This document shows, piece after piece, positions 52,162 through 61,018 of a DNA stretch of 64,000 nucleotides (positions are counted from its first letter, which is position 1; every line of letters starts with the position of its first letter). This DNA is from Kaistella soli (lineage in GTDB: Bacteria; Bacteroidota; Bacteroidia; Flavobacteriales; Weeksellaceae). Position numbers and translations under genes: made by a program. Under the pieces are notes generated by a model. That model saw nothing but the letters and a program-made list of their open reading frames with translations. It did no database searches and was not told where the DNA came from. The stretch is taken from NCBI RefSeq assembly GCF_019038595.1, contig NZ_JAHOPF010000001.1, positions 558,001 to 622,000 on the forward strand, written 5' to 3'.

Positions 52162-52198
52162 TCTGTCTGCAGCCCGCGGACAATAAAACTCACTTTTT

Positions 52199-54193
52199 AT
52201 GAAACTTAAACACACCCTTATCGCCATTGTTGCGCCTTTTCTTATGAATGCACAGAATGTGATGACACCGGAAACCCTTTGGACGCTCAACAAGATAGGC
52301 GTTTCTGCCGTTTCGCCGGATCAGTCCTGTTTAATTTATAATGTCGGTAAAGTCGATCTGAAGACGGAAAAAACCCACAGAAAAAATTATTTTTTAAATC
52401 TTAAGAACGCCGAAGCCACGAATTTGGATTTAGGAAAGAAATCGTTGGTTCAATGGGATAAAAACGGAATTTATGCGCAGGAAGGCGACAAAATTTATCT
52501 TTCCAAAGATGCCGGAAAAACCTGGACTGAATTTTACACCATTGGCGAAGTTGATAATATTGTAATTTCTCCGGACGGGAAAAAAATTGCGTTCAGCAAG
52601 CAGGTTTTGGTGGAAAAAGTAATGGGAAAGGACAAGTATAGCGACGTTCCGAAAACGACGGCTCATATTTATACCGACTTAAACCACCGTCACTGGGATT
52701 ACTTCAATGAAGGAAAATACAACCATATTTTTGTGGTAAATACGGCTGAAAAAATCGATGCTGCCAAAGATTTGCTGGAAGGAAAACCCTGGGATGCACC
52801 GCAGAGACCTTTCGGCGGAACCGAAGATTTTGTCTGGAGCCCGGATTCGTCACAGCTTTTATATGTAACCAAACCGCTGAGTGGCGCTGAATATGCACAG
52901 TCGACCAACACGGATATTTTCGCTTATGATTTAGCTTCAGGTGCGACTAAAAATTTGACGGAAAGCAATAAAGGCTACGATGTAGGTCCTAAGTTTTCCG
53001 CGGACGGAAAAAAAATGTTGTGGCTTTCCATGGAAAGAGACGGCTATGAAGCTGATAAGAACGACCTCAAGATCATGGACTGGAAATCAGGCAAAGTGAC
53101 CAGTCTTACAGCAAAGTGGGACGAAAGCGTTACCGGTACAGCTTTCTGGAGTTCAGATTCTAAAAACATCTATTTTAATGCGGCATATCGCGGAACCCAG
53201 CAGCTGTTTTCAGTAGATCTTAAAGGTTCGAAAGTACAGCAGATCACAAAAGGTGATTTTGATATTTCTGATATTTTTGCACAGCAGAAAAATTCACTTC
53301 TGGTGTCAAGAACGGATATGAATCACAACGCCGACCTTTATTCCGTGGACTTGAAAAACGGGGAGATGACAAAAGTTACTGATGTTAATAAAGATAATTA
53401 CGCTAAACTTACCCCTTCAAAAACCGAACTGAAAATGGTAAAAACCACGGACGGAAAAGAAATGGGCGTTTGGTTTGTTTACCCGCCGAATTTTGATCCG
53501 AACAAAAAATATCCAACGCTTTTATATTGCCAGGGCGGGCCGCAGTCTGCACTCACGCAGTTTTTCAGCACCAGATGGAATCCTGCTCTGATGGCAGCGA
53601 ACGGCTACATCGTTGTAGCTCCAAACCGCCGCGGAATGCCGGGTTGGGGAACAAAATGGAACGAAGACATTTCTAAAGACTGGGGCGGACAGGTTATGAA
53701 AGATTATCTTGCGGCAACCGATTTTGCCAAAACACTTCCTTATGTAGATGGCGACAGAGTTGGAGCAGTGGGCGCAAGTTACGGCGGATACAGCGTATTC
53801 ATGCTTGCCGGAATTCACAACAACCGTTTTAAAACTTTCATCGCGCACGACGGACTTTTCGATATGAAATCATGGTACGGAACTACTGAAGAACTTTGGT
53901 TTGCGAACTGGGATTTAGGAAAACCTACTGATCAGCCTCTGCCAAAGGCGTACACAGAATTTAATCCTTCAAATTTTGTAAACAAATGGAATACTCCGAT
54001 CATGATTGTTCAGGGCGGAATCGATTACCGCGTTCCTTACGAACAGGGACAGGAAGCTTTTCAGGCTGCGAAACTTCACGGTTTGAAAACGAAATTTGTT
54101 TATTTCCCGAACGAAAATCACTGGGTGCTTAATGCGCACAACGGTTTGGTTTGGCAGAGAGAATTTTTCGAATGGCTGAAAGAAACCCTGTAG
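52199..54193 (+). CDS. S9 family (prolyl oligopeptidase/DPP-like) peptidase, secreted
   Basis: A 664-residue protein with a signal peptide (MKLKHTLIAIVAPFLMNA). The N-terminal 400 residues form a WD-like beta-propeller (SPDGKKIAFS, FVWSPDSSQLLYV, FSADGKKMLWLS, FWSSDSKNIYFN). The alpha/beta hydrolase follows, with the nucleophile in GASYGGYS near residue 527, the catalytic Asp in GGIDYRVPYEQG near 607 and His in NENHWVLN near 640. It cleaves short peptides after Pro or Ala, in the periplasm. The short N-terminal propeller and length fit the acylaminoacyl-peptidase/DPP5 type. Confidence 0.92.
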   Translation: MKLKHTLIAIVAPFLMNAQNVMTPETLWTLNKIGVSAVSPDQSCLIYNVGKVDLKTEKTHRKNYFLNLKNAEATNLDLGKKSLVQWDKNGIYAQEGDKIYLSKDAGKTWTEFYTIGEVDNIVISPDGKKIAFSKQVLVEKVMGKDKYSDVPKTTAHIYTDLNHRHWDYFNEGKYNHIFVVNTAEKIDAAKDLLEGKPWDAPQRPFGGTEDFVWSPDSSQLLYVTKPLSGAEYAQSTNTDIFAYDLASGATKNLTESNKGYDVGPKFSADGKKMLWLSMERDGYEADKNDLKIMDWKSGKVTSLTAKWDESVTGTAFWSSDSKNIYFNAAYRGTQQLFSVDLKGSKVQQITKGDFDISDIFAQQKNSLLVSRTDMNHNADLYSVDLKNGEMTKVTDVNKDNYAKLTPSKTELKMVKTTDGKEMGVWFVYPPNFDPNKKYPTLLYCQGGPQSALTQFFSTRWNPALMAANGYIVVAPNRRGMPGWGTKWNEDISKDWGGQVMKDYLAATDFAKTLPYVDGDRVGAVGASYGGYSVFMLAGIHNNRFKTFIAHDGLFDMKSWYGTTEELWFANWDLGKPTDQPLPKAYTEFNPSNFVNKWNTPIMIVQGGIDYRVPYEQGQEAFQAAKLHGLKTKFVYFPNENHWVLNAHNGLVWQREFFEWLKETL

Positions 54194-54217
54194 ATCTTAC
54201 CGATAATTAAAACAATA

Positions 54218-54249
54218 AAAAAGCTTCTGACCAGTCAGAAGCTTTTTTT
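54218..54249. terminator. Terminator between convergent genes
   Basis: Perfect 11-bp stem AAGCTTCTGAC/GTCAGAAGCTT (54221-54231, 54234-54244) flanked by A- and T-runs. Confidence 0.85.
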
Positions 54250-54279
54250 ATAATATTCACCGAAATTTATTTCCGGTGT

Positions 54280-54828
54280 TTACAACTGAACCTTTACTTT
54301 AAAACCTGTATTCAGTTTCATCGTAATTTGATCAGCAGTTGGGGTGCTTGCCTGAATTTCAAAAATCAAAGAATTTTGACTTGTCTTAAAATAGTTCAGC
54401 AATTCTTCATCAGGTACCGAAAAAGTTATCCTATCCGGATTGGTGTTATTGTAGGCGGTTGCAATCAGAATTTCTGGCTGATTGGGTGCTTTTAAATAAA
54501 TTCGTGCATTTTTGATGACATTAAGTTTTGTGTCCAACGTCGAACTTACATAATCGATGCTTAAAGTATTCAGTTTCACCGATTTCAGATTATTGATAGA
54601 GTAGTTCGGATTGTTTTGTTTGATTTTAGCATCCAGATCAATATTCATCGCAATTTCGGGAGTTCTGGTATACGATGTGGTGCTCACCGCCGCAAACGGA
54701 ACGACAATTGTTGATGTAAACGGAACGTCAAAAGGAGGTAAAACATCCAAAACCGTATTGACGATATCTCTGCAGCTGGTCGTAAAAAACAGAACCAGCA
54801 TTCCCATAATTAATGATAATTTTTTCAT
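54280..54828 (-). CDS. Hypothetical lipoprotein
   Basis: I start at the ATG at 54828 (MKKLSLIMGMLVLFFTTSC, lipobox FFTTSC) and not at the ATG at 54861, which would hide the signal. The 182-residue protein is beta-rich with INNLKSVKLNTLSIDYVSS, then IKNARIYLKAPNQPEILIA, consistent with an immunoglobulin-like or adhesin fold. Cys19 is the only cysteine. No known family is recognised. It is probably on the periplasmic or outer surface. Confidence 0.6.
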   Translation of the reverse strand: MKKLSLIMGMLVLFFTTSCRDIVNTVLDVLPPFDVPFTSTIVVPFAAVSTTSYTRTPEIAMNIDLDAKIKQNNPNYSINNLKSVKLNTLSIDYVSSTLDTKLNVIKNARIYLKAPNQPEILIATAYNNTNPDRITFSVPDEELLNYFKTSQNSLIFEIQASTPTADQITMKLNTGFKVKVQL

Positions 54829-54896
54829 AACTAAATTTTTTAATATTTTTAACTCCTGCATTTATCGTTCCAATTGTATGGAGGAATCGTCTAAAA

Positions 54897-55400
54897 ATGA
54901 ATAAACAACAGATGGAGAACCGAATAGCCTCTTTCAAACCAATTATTTCCGAAGACTCAAAAATACTGATCCTGGGTTCCGTTCCAGGCGTGAAATCATT
55001 GGAGATGCAGCAATATTATGCACATCCGCAAAACCAGTTCTGGAAAATTATTTTCGAATTGTTTCAGGAAGATTTCACCGCTGATTATTCATCAAGAATA
55101 GAAGTGATCCGCAAAAATCATCTCGCACTTTGGGATGTGATTGATACCTGCGAAAGGAAGGGGAGTTTAGATTCCAATATCGTCAACGAAGAAGCGAACG
55201 ATATACGGAAACTGTTAAATGATTTTCCTAACATTAAAGCGGTTTTCAGTAACGGCCAGAAATCATTTAAGAATCTTCAGAAAATTTTAGGGAAAGACTG
55301 TGAAATTCCCGTATTTGTTTTACCTTCGACAAGTCCGCTGCATACCATTTCCTTTGAAAAAAAACTGACGGAATGGAAGATTTTAAAAACATTTTTATGA
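54897..55400 (+). CDS. DNA-deoxyinosine glycosylase (uracil-DNA glycosylase superfamily)
   Basis: A 167-residue protein of the hypoxanthine-DNA glycosylase branch of the uracil-DNA glycosylase superfamily. Motif A is ILILGSVPGVKSLEMQQYYAHPQNQFWKII, with the base-flipping region near residue 25-50; motif 2 is VLPSTSPLHT near 145. LWDVIDTC is also typical. Loss of an Asp in motif A is normal for this branch. It would remove deaminated bases from DNA. Its stop overlaps the start of the next gene (ATGA). Confidence 0.82.
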   Translation: MNKQQMENRIASFKPIISEDSKILILGSVPGVKSLEMQQYYAHPQNQFWKIIFELFQEDFTADYSSRIEVIRKNHLALWDVIDTCERKGSLDSNIVNEEANDIRKLLNDFPNIKAVFSNGQKSFKNLQKILGKDCEIPVFVLPSTSPLHTISFEKKLTEWKILKTFL

Positions 55401-56038
55401 AAAAGCTTTATATTTTCACTGTCTTTTTTCTTTTCATTCTGGGAAACTCTCAGACCTATTCATTTGATTTTCTGACCAATTACACTTTTGAAAATACGGA
55501 TAAGAAATACAGTAACGAATCGGTTAATTATTTCAATTCTGACGATTTCAGTTATTATCTGAAAATTGTAAAATTGCCGGAACGTTTTACAGGGACACTT
55601 TATGATACCAATACCAATAAGGCACACTGTTTCACGATTACAGAATCTAAAATGAAGGGTGAAATAATTTTCACCTTTCAATATGATTACTCTTACGATT
55701 TAAAACCGAATAGGGCTACTAAGAATTTCCGCGTCGAGTTTACTACACTTCCTGAAACCTAGCCTCAGGAAGTTACCATGAAGTTTTACAGTTCAAAAAA
55801 AGCTAAAAAGTCTAATAGCGAAAGTACCTTAATTTTAAAACCTGCCAATAAAAATCTTTTTCCGATGTACCGATTAAGCAGAACCGCTTTATCTGATTCG
55901 ATGACCGATGATAGCGTCTCAGGCAATTATATTGTGGAGCGTGAATTGATAAAGGAAGGTAAAGCAACCTGTGAATTTGTTCTGAAAGAATATAAAAATG
56001 TAAAGCTGGATTTGGTAGTTCCAACAGCCCTGAAATAG
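55397..56038 (+). pseudogene. Secreted protein gene split by an in-frame TAG
   Basis: Two short ORFs, 55397-55762 and 55778-56038, lie in the same frame with only one stop between them, the TAG at 55760-55762. Reading through gives about 213 residues, beginning with a signal peptide (MKKLYIFTVFFLFILGNSQ). The second half has its own ATG at 55778 (MKFYSSKKAKK). A single base change from a sense codon would restore the gene. The TAG lies in the loop of a hairpin ACTTCCTGA/TCAGGAAGT (55747-55755, 55765-55773). The gene itself ends with TAG at 56036-56038, so that codon terminates normally here. A sequencing error is possible. Confidence 0.7.
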
Positions 56039-56066
56039 CGTCAAATCCTTATTTAGACGATTAAAC

Positions 56067-56097
56067 TTGACAAAGCCTTTTCAATGTCGTATATTTG
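56067..56097 (+). promoter_or_regulatory. Promoter of queA
   Basis: TTG (56067-56069), 20 bases, then TATATTTG (56090-56097), an exact -7 match. Confidence 0.75.
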
Positions 56098-56098
56098 C

Positions 56099-56132
56099 AG
56101 TCCGAAAATTATTGGGTTTTCGGACTTAATTT
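56099..56132 (+). promoter_or_regulatory. Leader hairpin of queA
   Basis: AGTCCGAAAA pairs with TTTTCGGACT across an 8-base loop, then TAATTTTT. It begins at or near the predicted 5' end of the transcript, so it may stabilise the RNA or attenuate transcription. No preQ1 aptamer is obvious. Confidence 0.5.
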
Positions 56133-56151
56133 TTAAACCGTAATTTAAAAA

Positions 56152-57201
56152 ATGAAAACATCTGATTTCAATTTCCATTTGCCGGAAGAACTTTTGGCAG
56201 AACATCCTTCAGAACACAGAGACGAAGCAAAACTCATGGTTCTTGACAGAAAAACACAAACCATTGAGCATAAATTATTCAAAGATGTAGTTGATTATTT
56301 TGATGAGCACGATTTGTTTATATTTAATAACACGAAGGTTTTCCCTGCAAGACTTTACGGAAACAAAGAAAAAACAGGTGCAAAAATCGAAGTTTTCCTT
56401 TTGAGAGAACTTGATAAAGAAACGCGTGTTTGGGATGTTTTGGTAGATCCTGCAAGAAAAATAAGAATCGGTAACAAATTATTCTTCACTGAAGACGAAT
56501 CTTTGGTAGCTGAAGTTATTGACAATACCACTTCCAGAGGACGAACTTTAAGATTTCTCTATGACGGTTCTTACGAAGAATTCCGAGCAAAACTAAAAGA
56601 ACTTGGTGAGACTCCGCTTCCTAAATACATCAAAAGAGCAGTAGAACCTGAAGATGCTGAACGTTACCAAACGATTTACGCAAAACATGAAGGTGCTGTT
56701 GCTGCTCCAACTGCAGGTTTACACTTCTCAAAACAGCTGATGAAGAAACTTGAAATCAAAGGAATTGATTTCGCTGAAGTGACCCTTCACGTTGGTTTAG
56801 GGACATTTAACCCGATTGAGGTGGAAGATCTCAGCAAACACAAAATGGAATCTGAAGAAGCGATTATCGACCAGAACAATGCCGATATTATCAACAAAGC
56901 TGTTGCTGAACAGAGAAGAGTTTGTGCGGTAGGAACCACTACGATGCGGGCTTTGGAAACTTCGGTTTCTTCCAACAAAAAAATAGGACCTTATCACGGC
57001 TGGACGAATAAATTTATTTTCCCGCCTCACGATTTTGGTGTTGCCAATGCGATGATTACGAATTTCCATACTCCAAAATCTACGCTGATGATGATGGTTG
57101 CTGCTTTTGCCGGAAAAGATTTCCTCATGCAGGCTTATGAAGAGGCGATTAAGAATGACTACAAATTCTATTCTTACGGAGACGCAATGCTGATTCTTTA
57201 A
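56152..57201 (+). CDS. queA: tRNA preQ1(34) S-adenosylmethionine ribosyltransferase-isomerase
   Basis: QueA transfers and rearranges the ribosyl group of AdoMet onto preQ1 in tRNA to make epoxyqueuosine. The 349-residue length is standard. Family segments are [30 protein letters not shown] at the N terminus, [32 protein letters not shown] near residue 185 and [30 protein letters not shown] near 262 and [19 protein letters not shown] near 305 complete it. It has its own promoter and leader hairpin. Confidence 0.95.
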   Translation: MKTSDFNFHLPEELLAEHPSEHRDEAKLMVLDRKTQTIEHKLFKDVVDYFDEHDLFIFNNTKVFPARLYGNKEKTGAKIEVFLLRELDKETRVWDVLVDPARKIRIGNKLFFTEDESLVAEVIDNTTSRGRTLRFLYDGSYEEFRAKLKELGETPLPKYIKRAVEPEDAERYQTIYAKHEGAVAAPTAGLHFSKQLMKKLEIKGIDFAEVTLHVGLGTFNPIEVEDLSKHKMESEEAIIDQNNADIINKAVAEQRRVCAVGTTTMRALETSVSSNKKIGPYHGWTNKFIFPPHDFGVANAMITNFHTPKSTLMMMVAAFAGKDFLMQAYEEAIKNDYKFYSYGDAMLIL

Positions 57202-57220
57202 GAATACTTAATATTTAATA

Positions 57221-57286
57221 TTTCTCGCAGATTTTGCTGATGCCGCAGATGGAAAAATCTGCTAAATTTGCACAATCTGCGAGAGT
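57221..57286. repeat. Palindromic element with GCAGAT repeats between queA and rlmN
   Basis: An 11-bp inverted repeat TCTCGCAGATT/AATCTGCGAGA (57223-57233, 57274-57284) encloses a hairpin GCAGAT-GGAAAA-ATCTGC (57245-57262). The rlmN -7 element TAAATTTG lies inside it (57263-57270). Confidence 0.65.
57263..57270 (+). promoter_or_regulatory. -7 promoter element of rlmN
   Basis: TAAATTTG, exact consensus, 24 bases before the ATG at 57295, inside an inverted repeat. Confidence 0.5.
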
Positions 57287-57294
57287 TTTATTAT

Positions 57295-58329
57295 ATGAAA
57301 GACATCCGAACTTTATCCTTAGAAGAATTACAGAATTATTTCGTTTCATTGGGCGAAAAACCTTTCCGTGCAAAACAGGTTTATGAATGGCTGTGGAGCA
57401 AAAATCTGCATTCTATTGATGAAATGACGAATCTTTCAAAAGAATTGAGGGAGAAAATCTCTCAGGAATATACCATCAATCCGATTTCGGTTGACCAGCT
57501 TCAGAAATCCACCGACGGAACCATTAAAAACGGCGTGAAACTTCATGACGGACTTTTAGTGGAATCTGTTTTGATTCCTACAGAAACAAGAACGACAGCC
57601 TGTGTTTCATCTCAGGTTGGATGTTCCTTAAACTGTGAATTTTGCGCAACCGCAAGACTGAAAAGAATGCGGAATTTGGAAGTCGCAGAAATCGTAGATC
57701 AGGTCGCGCTCATCGACAGACAAAGCAAACTCTATTTCGACCGGCCGCTTTCCAATATCGTCTTTATGGGAATGGGCGAGCCAATGATGAATTACAAAAA
57801 CGTTGTAGAGTCCATCAGAAAAATTACCAAACCTGACGGAATGGGAATGTCGCCGCGACGGATCACCGTTTCAACTTCCGGAATTCCGAAAATGATCAAA
57901 ATGCTTGCTGATGAAGATCTGCGGGTAAAACTGGCACTTTCTTTACATTCAGCCATCGAAGAAAAAAGGAATGAAATAATGCCTTTTTCCGATAAATTTC
58001 CTTTAACGGATATTATGGACGCGCTGAAATACTGGTACGAAAAAACGGGAAATACCGTTACTTTCGAGTACTGTGTGTGGAAAGGAATTAACGATAAGGA
58101 CGAAGATATTAAAGCGCTGATCAGATACTGTAAACAGATTCCTTCAAAAGTGAATTTAATTCAGTACAATCCAATTGGCGACGGCAAATATGACCAGTGC
58201 AACAAAGATGCGGAAGAAAACTATGTCCGTCAGCTGGAACGCGCCGGGATTACCGTTTTAATCCGCAGAAGCCGGGGAGGAGACATCGATGCAGCCTGCG
58301 GACAGCTGGCCAATAAATCAGGTGAATAA
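57295..58329 (+). CDS. rlmN: Dual-specificity 23S rRNA/tRNA adenine C2-methyltransferase
   Basis: RlmN is a radical-SAM enzyme that methylates C2 of A2503 in 23S rRNA and A37 of some tRNAs. I use the ATG at 57295 (MKDIRTLSLEEL), giving 344 residues; a TTG at 57268 is an unlikely alternative inside the palindromic element. The N-terminal EKPFRAKQVYEWLW is the RNA-binding part, then the cluster motif CSLNCEFCAT (CxxxCxxC) near residue 108. GMGEPMMNY and SLHSAIEEKRNEIMP follow, and the C-terminal DIDAACGQL holds the second catalytic Cys. Its stop overlaps the next gene's ATG by one base (TAATG). Confidence 0.95.
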   Translation: MKDIRTLSLEELQNYFVSLGEKPFRAKQVYEWLWSKNLHSIDEMTNLSKELREKISQEYTINPISVDQLQKSTDGTIKNGVKLHDGLLVESVLIPTETRTTACVSSQVGCSLNCEFCATARLKRMRNLEVAEIVDQVALIDRQSKLYFDRPLSNIVFMGMGEPMMNYKNVVESIRKITKPDGMGMSPRRITVSTSGIPKMIKMLADEDLRVKLALSLHSAIEEKRNEIMPFSDKFPLTDIMDALKYWYEKTGNTVTFEYCVWKGINDKDEDIKALIRYCKQIPSKVNLIQYNPIGDGKYDQCNKDAEENYVRQLERAGITVLIRRSRGGDIDAACGQLANKSGE

Positions 58330-59045
58330 TGTTTAGCCACAAAGGAAAAACCCGTACCGAAAAGCACAATCTTGGGATTGCTTCCCTGCTGAGTTTCGTT
58401 GCAGGTTTGGTAAATGTGGTAGGATTTTTTTCTGTACAGAAGCTTACCACCAATGTTACCGGGCATTTCGCCTATTTCGTGGATGAGAGTTTCAAACAGG
58501 ATTTCCGTAGTGCTTTTCATGTCGCACTGTATATATTTTTCTTCTTTTTAGGGGCTTTCATTTCCAATTTCATTGTTGAAATTTATTCCCGGAAAAGGGA
58601 AAATCTGATTTATGTAATCCCCACTTTAACAGAAGCACTCATTCTTGCCGTTATTGCATTCACCGGAAATGTTCTGATCAAAGAATCGCCGGATTTAATA
58701 GCGTTCAGTCTCTTGTTCGCGATGGGGATGCAAAACTCACTGGTGACCAGTATTTCCCATTCAGTGGTAAGAACAACCCATTTAACAGGACTTTTTACAG
58801 ATATGGGAATTGAATTTTCCCAACTTTTCTTCTATAAAGATCAGGATCACAAAAAGCGGCTCATCAAATCCATAAAACTGCGTTTAACAATTATCTGGAT
58901 GTTCTTCGGAGGTGGAGTTGTGGGAGGCATTTTATACGGAAGTTTTGGGATCAAGGCTCTGTTTTTCGGAACTGTAATACTGCTTTTTGGTCTTTTATAT
59001 GATTTTATTAAAATCCGGATGTTACTTTTAAAACGGAAAATGTAA
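58329..59045 (+). CDS. YoaK family (DUF1275) membrane protein
   Basis: A 238-residue protein with about six hydrophobic segments. The N-terminal LLSFVAGLVNVVGFFSVQKLTTNVTGHFAYFVDES and the central LLFAMGMQNSLVTSISHSVVRTTHLTGLFTDMGIE fit the DUF1275 family. The HxxTG and TGxxxD-type motifs in loops repeat in both halves. The function is unknown. It overlaps rlmN upstream and the next gene downstream (TAATG at both joints), so this is a tight operon. Confidence 0.82.
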   Translation: MFSHKGKTRTEKHNLGIASLLSFVAGLVNVVGFFSVQKLTTNVTGHFAYFVDESFKQDFRSAFHVALYIFFFFLGAFISNFIVEIYSRKRENLIYVIPTLTEALILAVIAFTGNVLIKESPDLIAFSLLFAMGMQNSLVTSISHSVVRTTHLTGLFTDMGIEFSQLFFYKDQDHKKRLIKSIKLRLTIIWMFFGGGVVGGILYGSFGIKALFFGTVILLFGLLYDFIKIRMLLLKRKM

Positions 59046-59917
59046 TGAGAAAAATCCTTTTACTGTTCCTGTTTGTTGCTTTTCAAATCAGTTTTGCACA
59101 GCAGAGCGGTTTTCTTAAAATCAAAAAATTTAAAACTGCAGTGCTTTCAGATACTTTGAAGGAAAATTCAGGACTGAATTTTTTTAAAGGAAAACTTTAC
59201 ACTTTTAACGATGGCGGAAATTCATCAGAAATTTTTGAAATCGACAGGACTTCAGGGAGAATCAGAAACGTATTCAAAACAAATCTGATTAACCGGGACT
59301 GGGAAGCAATGGCAAGTGATTCTGCGAACCTATTTATCGGCGATTTCGGCAATAATACCGGAAAAAGAAAGGATCTGAAAATCTATAAAATTCCGTTTGA
59401 CGGCGCAAGAATTTCGGATTCCATAAAAACCATTTCCTATTTCTACCCGGAGCAGAAAGATTTTAGCAGCCGCAATCTGAATAACGATTTCGATGCGGAG
59501 GCGATGATTTTCCTGAATGGAAAAATCCATGTGTTTACCAAGGAATGGGCTTCAAAGGCTACGACGCATTATATTATTGATCCGCAAATTTCAGAAAACC
59601 AGCCCGCACTGAAAACCGAAACTTTTAAAACTGATTTTGTAGTAACCGATGCTGCTTATTTTCAGAAAAAGCTATATTTAGTTGGATATACCAAGAATAC
59701 GGAAGTTTTTCTCTCCGTATTTAATGAAACTGAATCCGGAATTTTCTTTAAAGACAAACCTGTAAAATATTATCTCGGAAGTTCTCTGTCAGTCGGACAA
59801 ATCGAAGGGATAGAAGTGGATGAAAACGGAATTTATATTTCGGGAGAAGAATTCAATACCCCTTTGGGAAAAGTAAAACCGAATTTCTATTTTATTCCTC
59901 ACAATAAACTGAAATGA
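59045..59917 (+). CDS. Secreted beta-propeller-like hypothetical protein
   Basis: A 290-residue protein with a signal peptide (ending SFAQ). It has repeated segments resembling propeller blades: SGLNFFKGKLYTFNDGGNSSEIFEID, DWEAMASDSANLFIGDFGNNTGKR, FDAEAMIFLNGKIHVFTKEW and GQIEGIEVDENGIYISGEE. The pattern suggests a YncE/SdiA-regulated-type fold. I see no catalytic motif or sorting domain. It is coupled to yoaK by a TAATG overlap and is probably periplasmic. Confidence 0.65.
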   Translation: MRKILLLFLFVAFQISFAQQSGFLKIKKFKTAVLSDTLKENSGLNFFKGKLYTFNDGGNSSEIFEIDRTSGRIRNVFKTNLINRDWEAMASDSANLFIGDFGNNTGKRKDLKIYKIPFDGARISDSIKTISYFYPEQKDFSSRNLNNDFDAEAMIFLNGKIHVFTKEWASKATTHYIIDPQISENQPALKTETFKTDFVVTDAAYFQKKLYLVGYTKNTEVFLSVFNETESGIFFKDKPVKYYLGSSLSVGQIEGIEVDENGIYISGEEFNTPLGKVKPNFYFIPHNKLK

Positions 59918-59995
59918 TGTCGCATTATTTTTTAAATCCTCCTTCTGAGCTGAAGTTATTATGGATGAAAGCTTCATATCTGCGCGAAAATTAAT

Positions 59996-60003
59996 TATAT
60001 TTG
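59996..60003 (+). promoter_or_regulatory. -7 promoter element of the polyprenyl synthase gene
   Basis: TATATTTG, exact consensus, 37 bases before the GTG start; no clear TTG. Confidence 0.55.
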
Positions 60004-60040
60004 TCATTATTTATCAATCACCATCCTTATTTTGTAGTTT

Positions 60041-61018
60041 GTGGCGAATATTGTAGAAGAAATCAGAAAACCGATTAACAGTGAAATGAAACTTTTCGAG
60101 CAGAAGTTTTATGAATCCATGCAGAGCAATGTTCCGCTTCTTGATAAGGTTACCCGTTTTATCGTGACGACTAAAGGGAAGCAGATGCGGCCGATGTTTG
60201 TGTTTCTCTGCGCGAAATTAATCGGGGAAGTCAACGAAAAAACCTTCCGCGGTGCTTCGATGATTGAGCTGATTCATACCGCAACTTTAGTTCACGATGA
60301 TGTGGTGGATGAAAGTTTTAAAAGGCGTAATTTCTTTTCCATCAATGCGTTATGGAAAAATAAAATCGCAGTTTTAGTCGGCGATTATCTTTTGTCAAAA
60401 GCAGTTCTGCTTTCTACTGACCATAAAGATTTTGATCTTCTTGCCGTAATTTCCCGTACCATCAGGGAAATGGCAGAAGGAGAACTTCTACAGCTTGAAA
60501 AAGCAAGGAAACTGGATATTACTGAAGAAGTATATTACGAAATTATACGGCAGAAAACGGCAACTTTAATTGCAGCCTGCTGCGAGATTGGCGTGCTTTC
60601 AAATAATGCTGACGAACACCTGGCAAAAAAGATGATGGAATTCGGTACACTTACCGGAATGGCTTTTCAGATCAAAGACGACCTTTTCGATTATCTTACT
60701 TCAAATATCATAGGAAAACCTGTAGGCATCGATATTAAAGAACAGAAAATGACGCTTCCGCTGATTTACACTTTAAAAACCGCGAGCGAAACCGACCGGA
60801 AGTATTATTTCAACACCATTAAAAGGTACAATAACGATACGAAACGCGTAAAGGAACTGATTGATTTTGTGAAAAAATCCGGCGGTCTGGATTACGCGGT
60901 CGGCGTGATGAAAGATTTTCAGCAAAGGGCCAAAAATATTTTGAATGAATTCCCTGATTCTGAAGCTAAAAGTTCGCTCCATCTGATGCTGGATTATGTG
61001 ATTGAAAGGAAGTTTTAA
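60041..61018 (+). CDS. Trans-isoprenyl diphosphate (polyprenyl) synthase
   Basis: A 325-residue isoprenyl synthase with a GTG start at 60041. The first aspartate-rich motif is ATLVHDDVVDES near residue 85 and the second is FQIKDDLFDY near 212. Both bind the diphosphates through Mg2+. The all-helical fold has GKQMRPMFV and EGELLQL. The residues before the first motif (MIELIHTATL) lack bulky blocks, which fits a long-chain product such as the menaquinone side chain. It is convergent with, and overlaps by 4 bases, a DUF72 gene. Confidence 0.92.
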   Translation: MANIVEEIRKPINSEMKLFEQKFYESMQSNVPLLDKVTRFIVTTKGKQMRPMFVFLCAKLIGEVNEKTFRGASMIELIHTATLVHDDVVDESFKRRNFFSINALWKNKIAVLVGDYLLSKAVLLSTDHKDFDLLAVISRTIREMAEGELLQLEKARKLDITEEVYYEIIRQKTATLIAACCEIGVLSNNADEHLAKKMMEFGTLTGMAFQIKDDLFDYLTSNIIGKPVGIDIKEQKMTLPLIYTLKTASETDRKYYFNTIKRYNNDTKRVKELIDFVKKSGGLDYAVGVMKDFQQRAKNILNEFPDSEAKSSLHLMLDYVIERKF

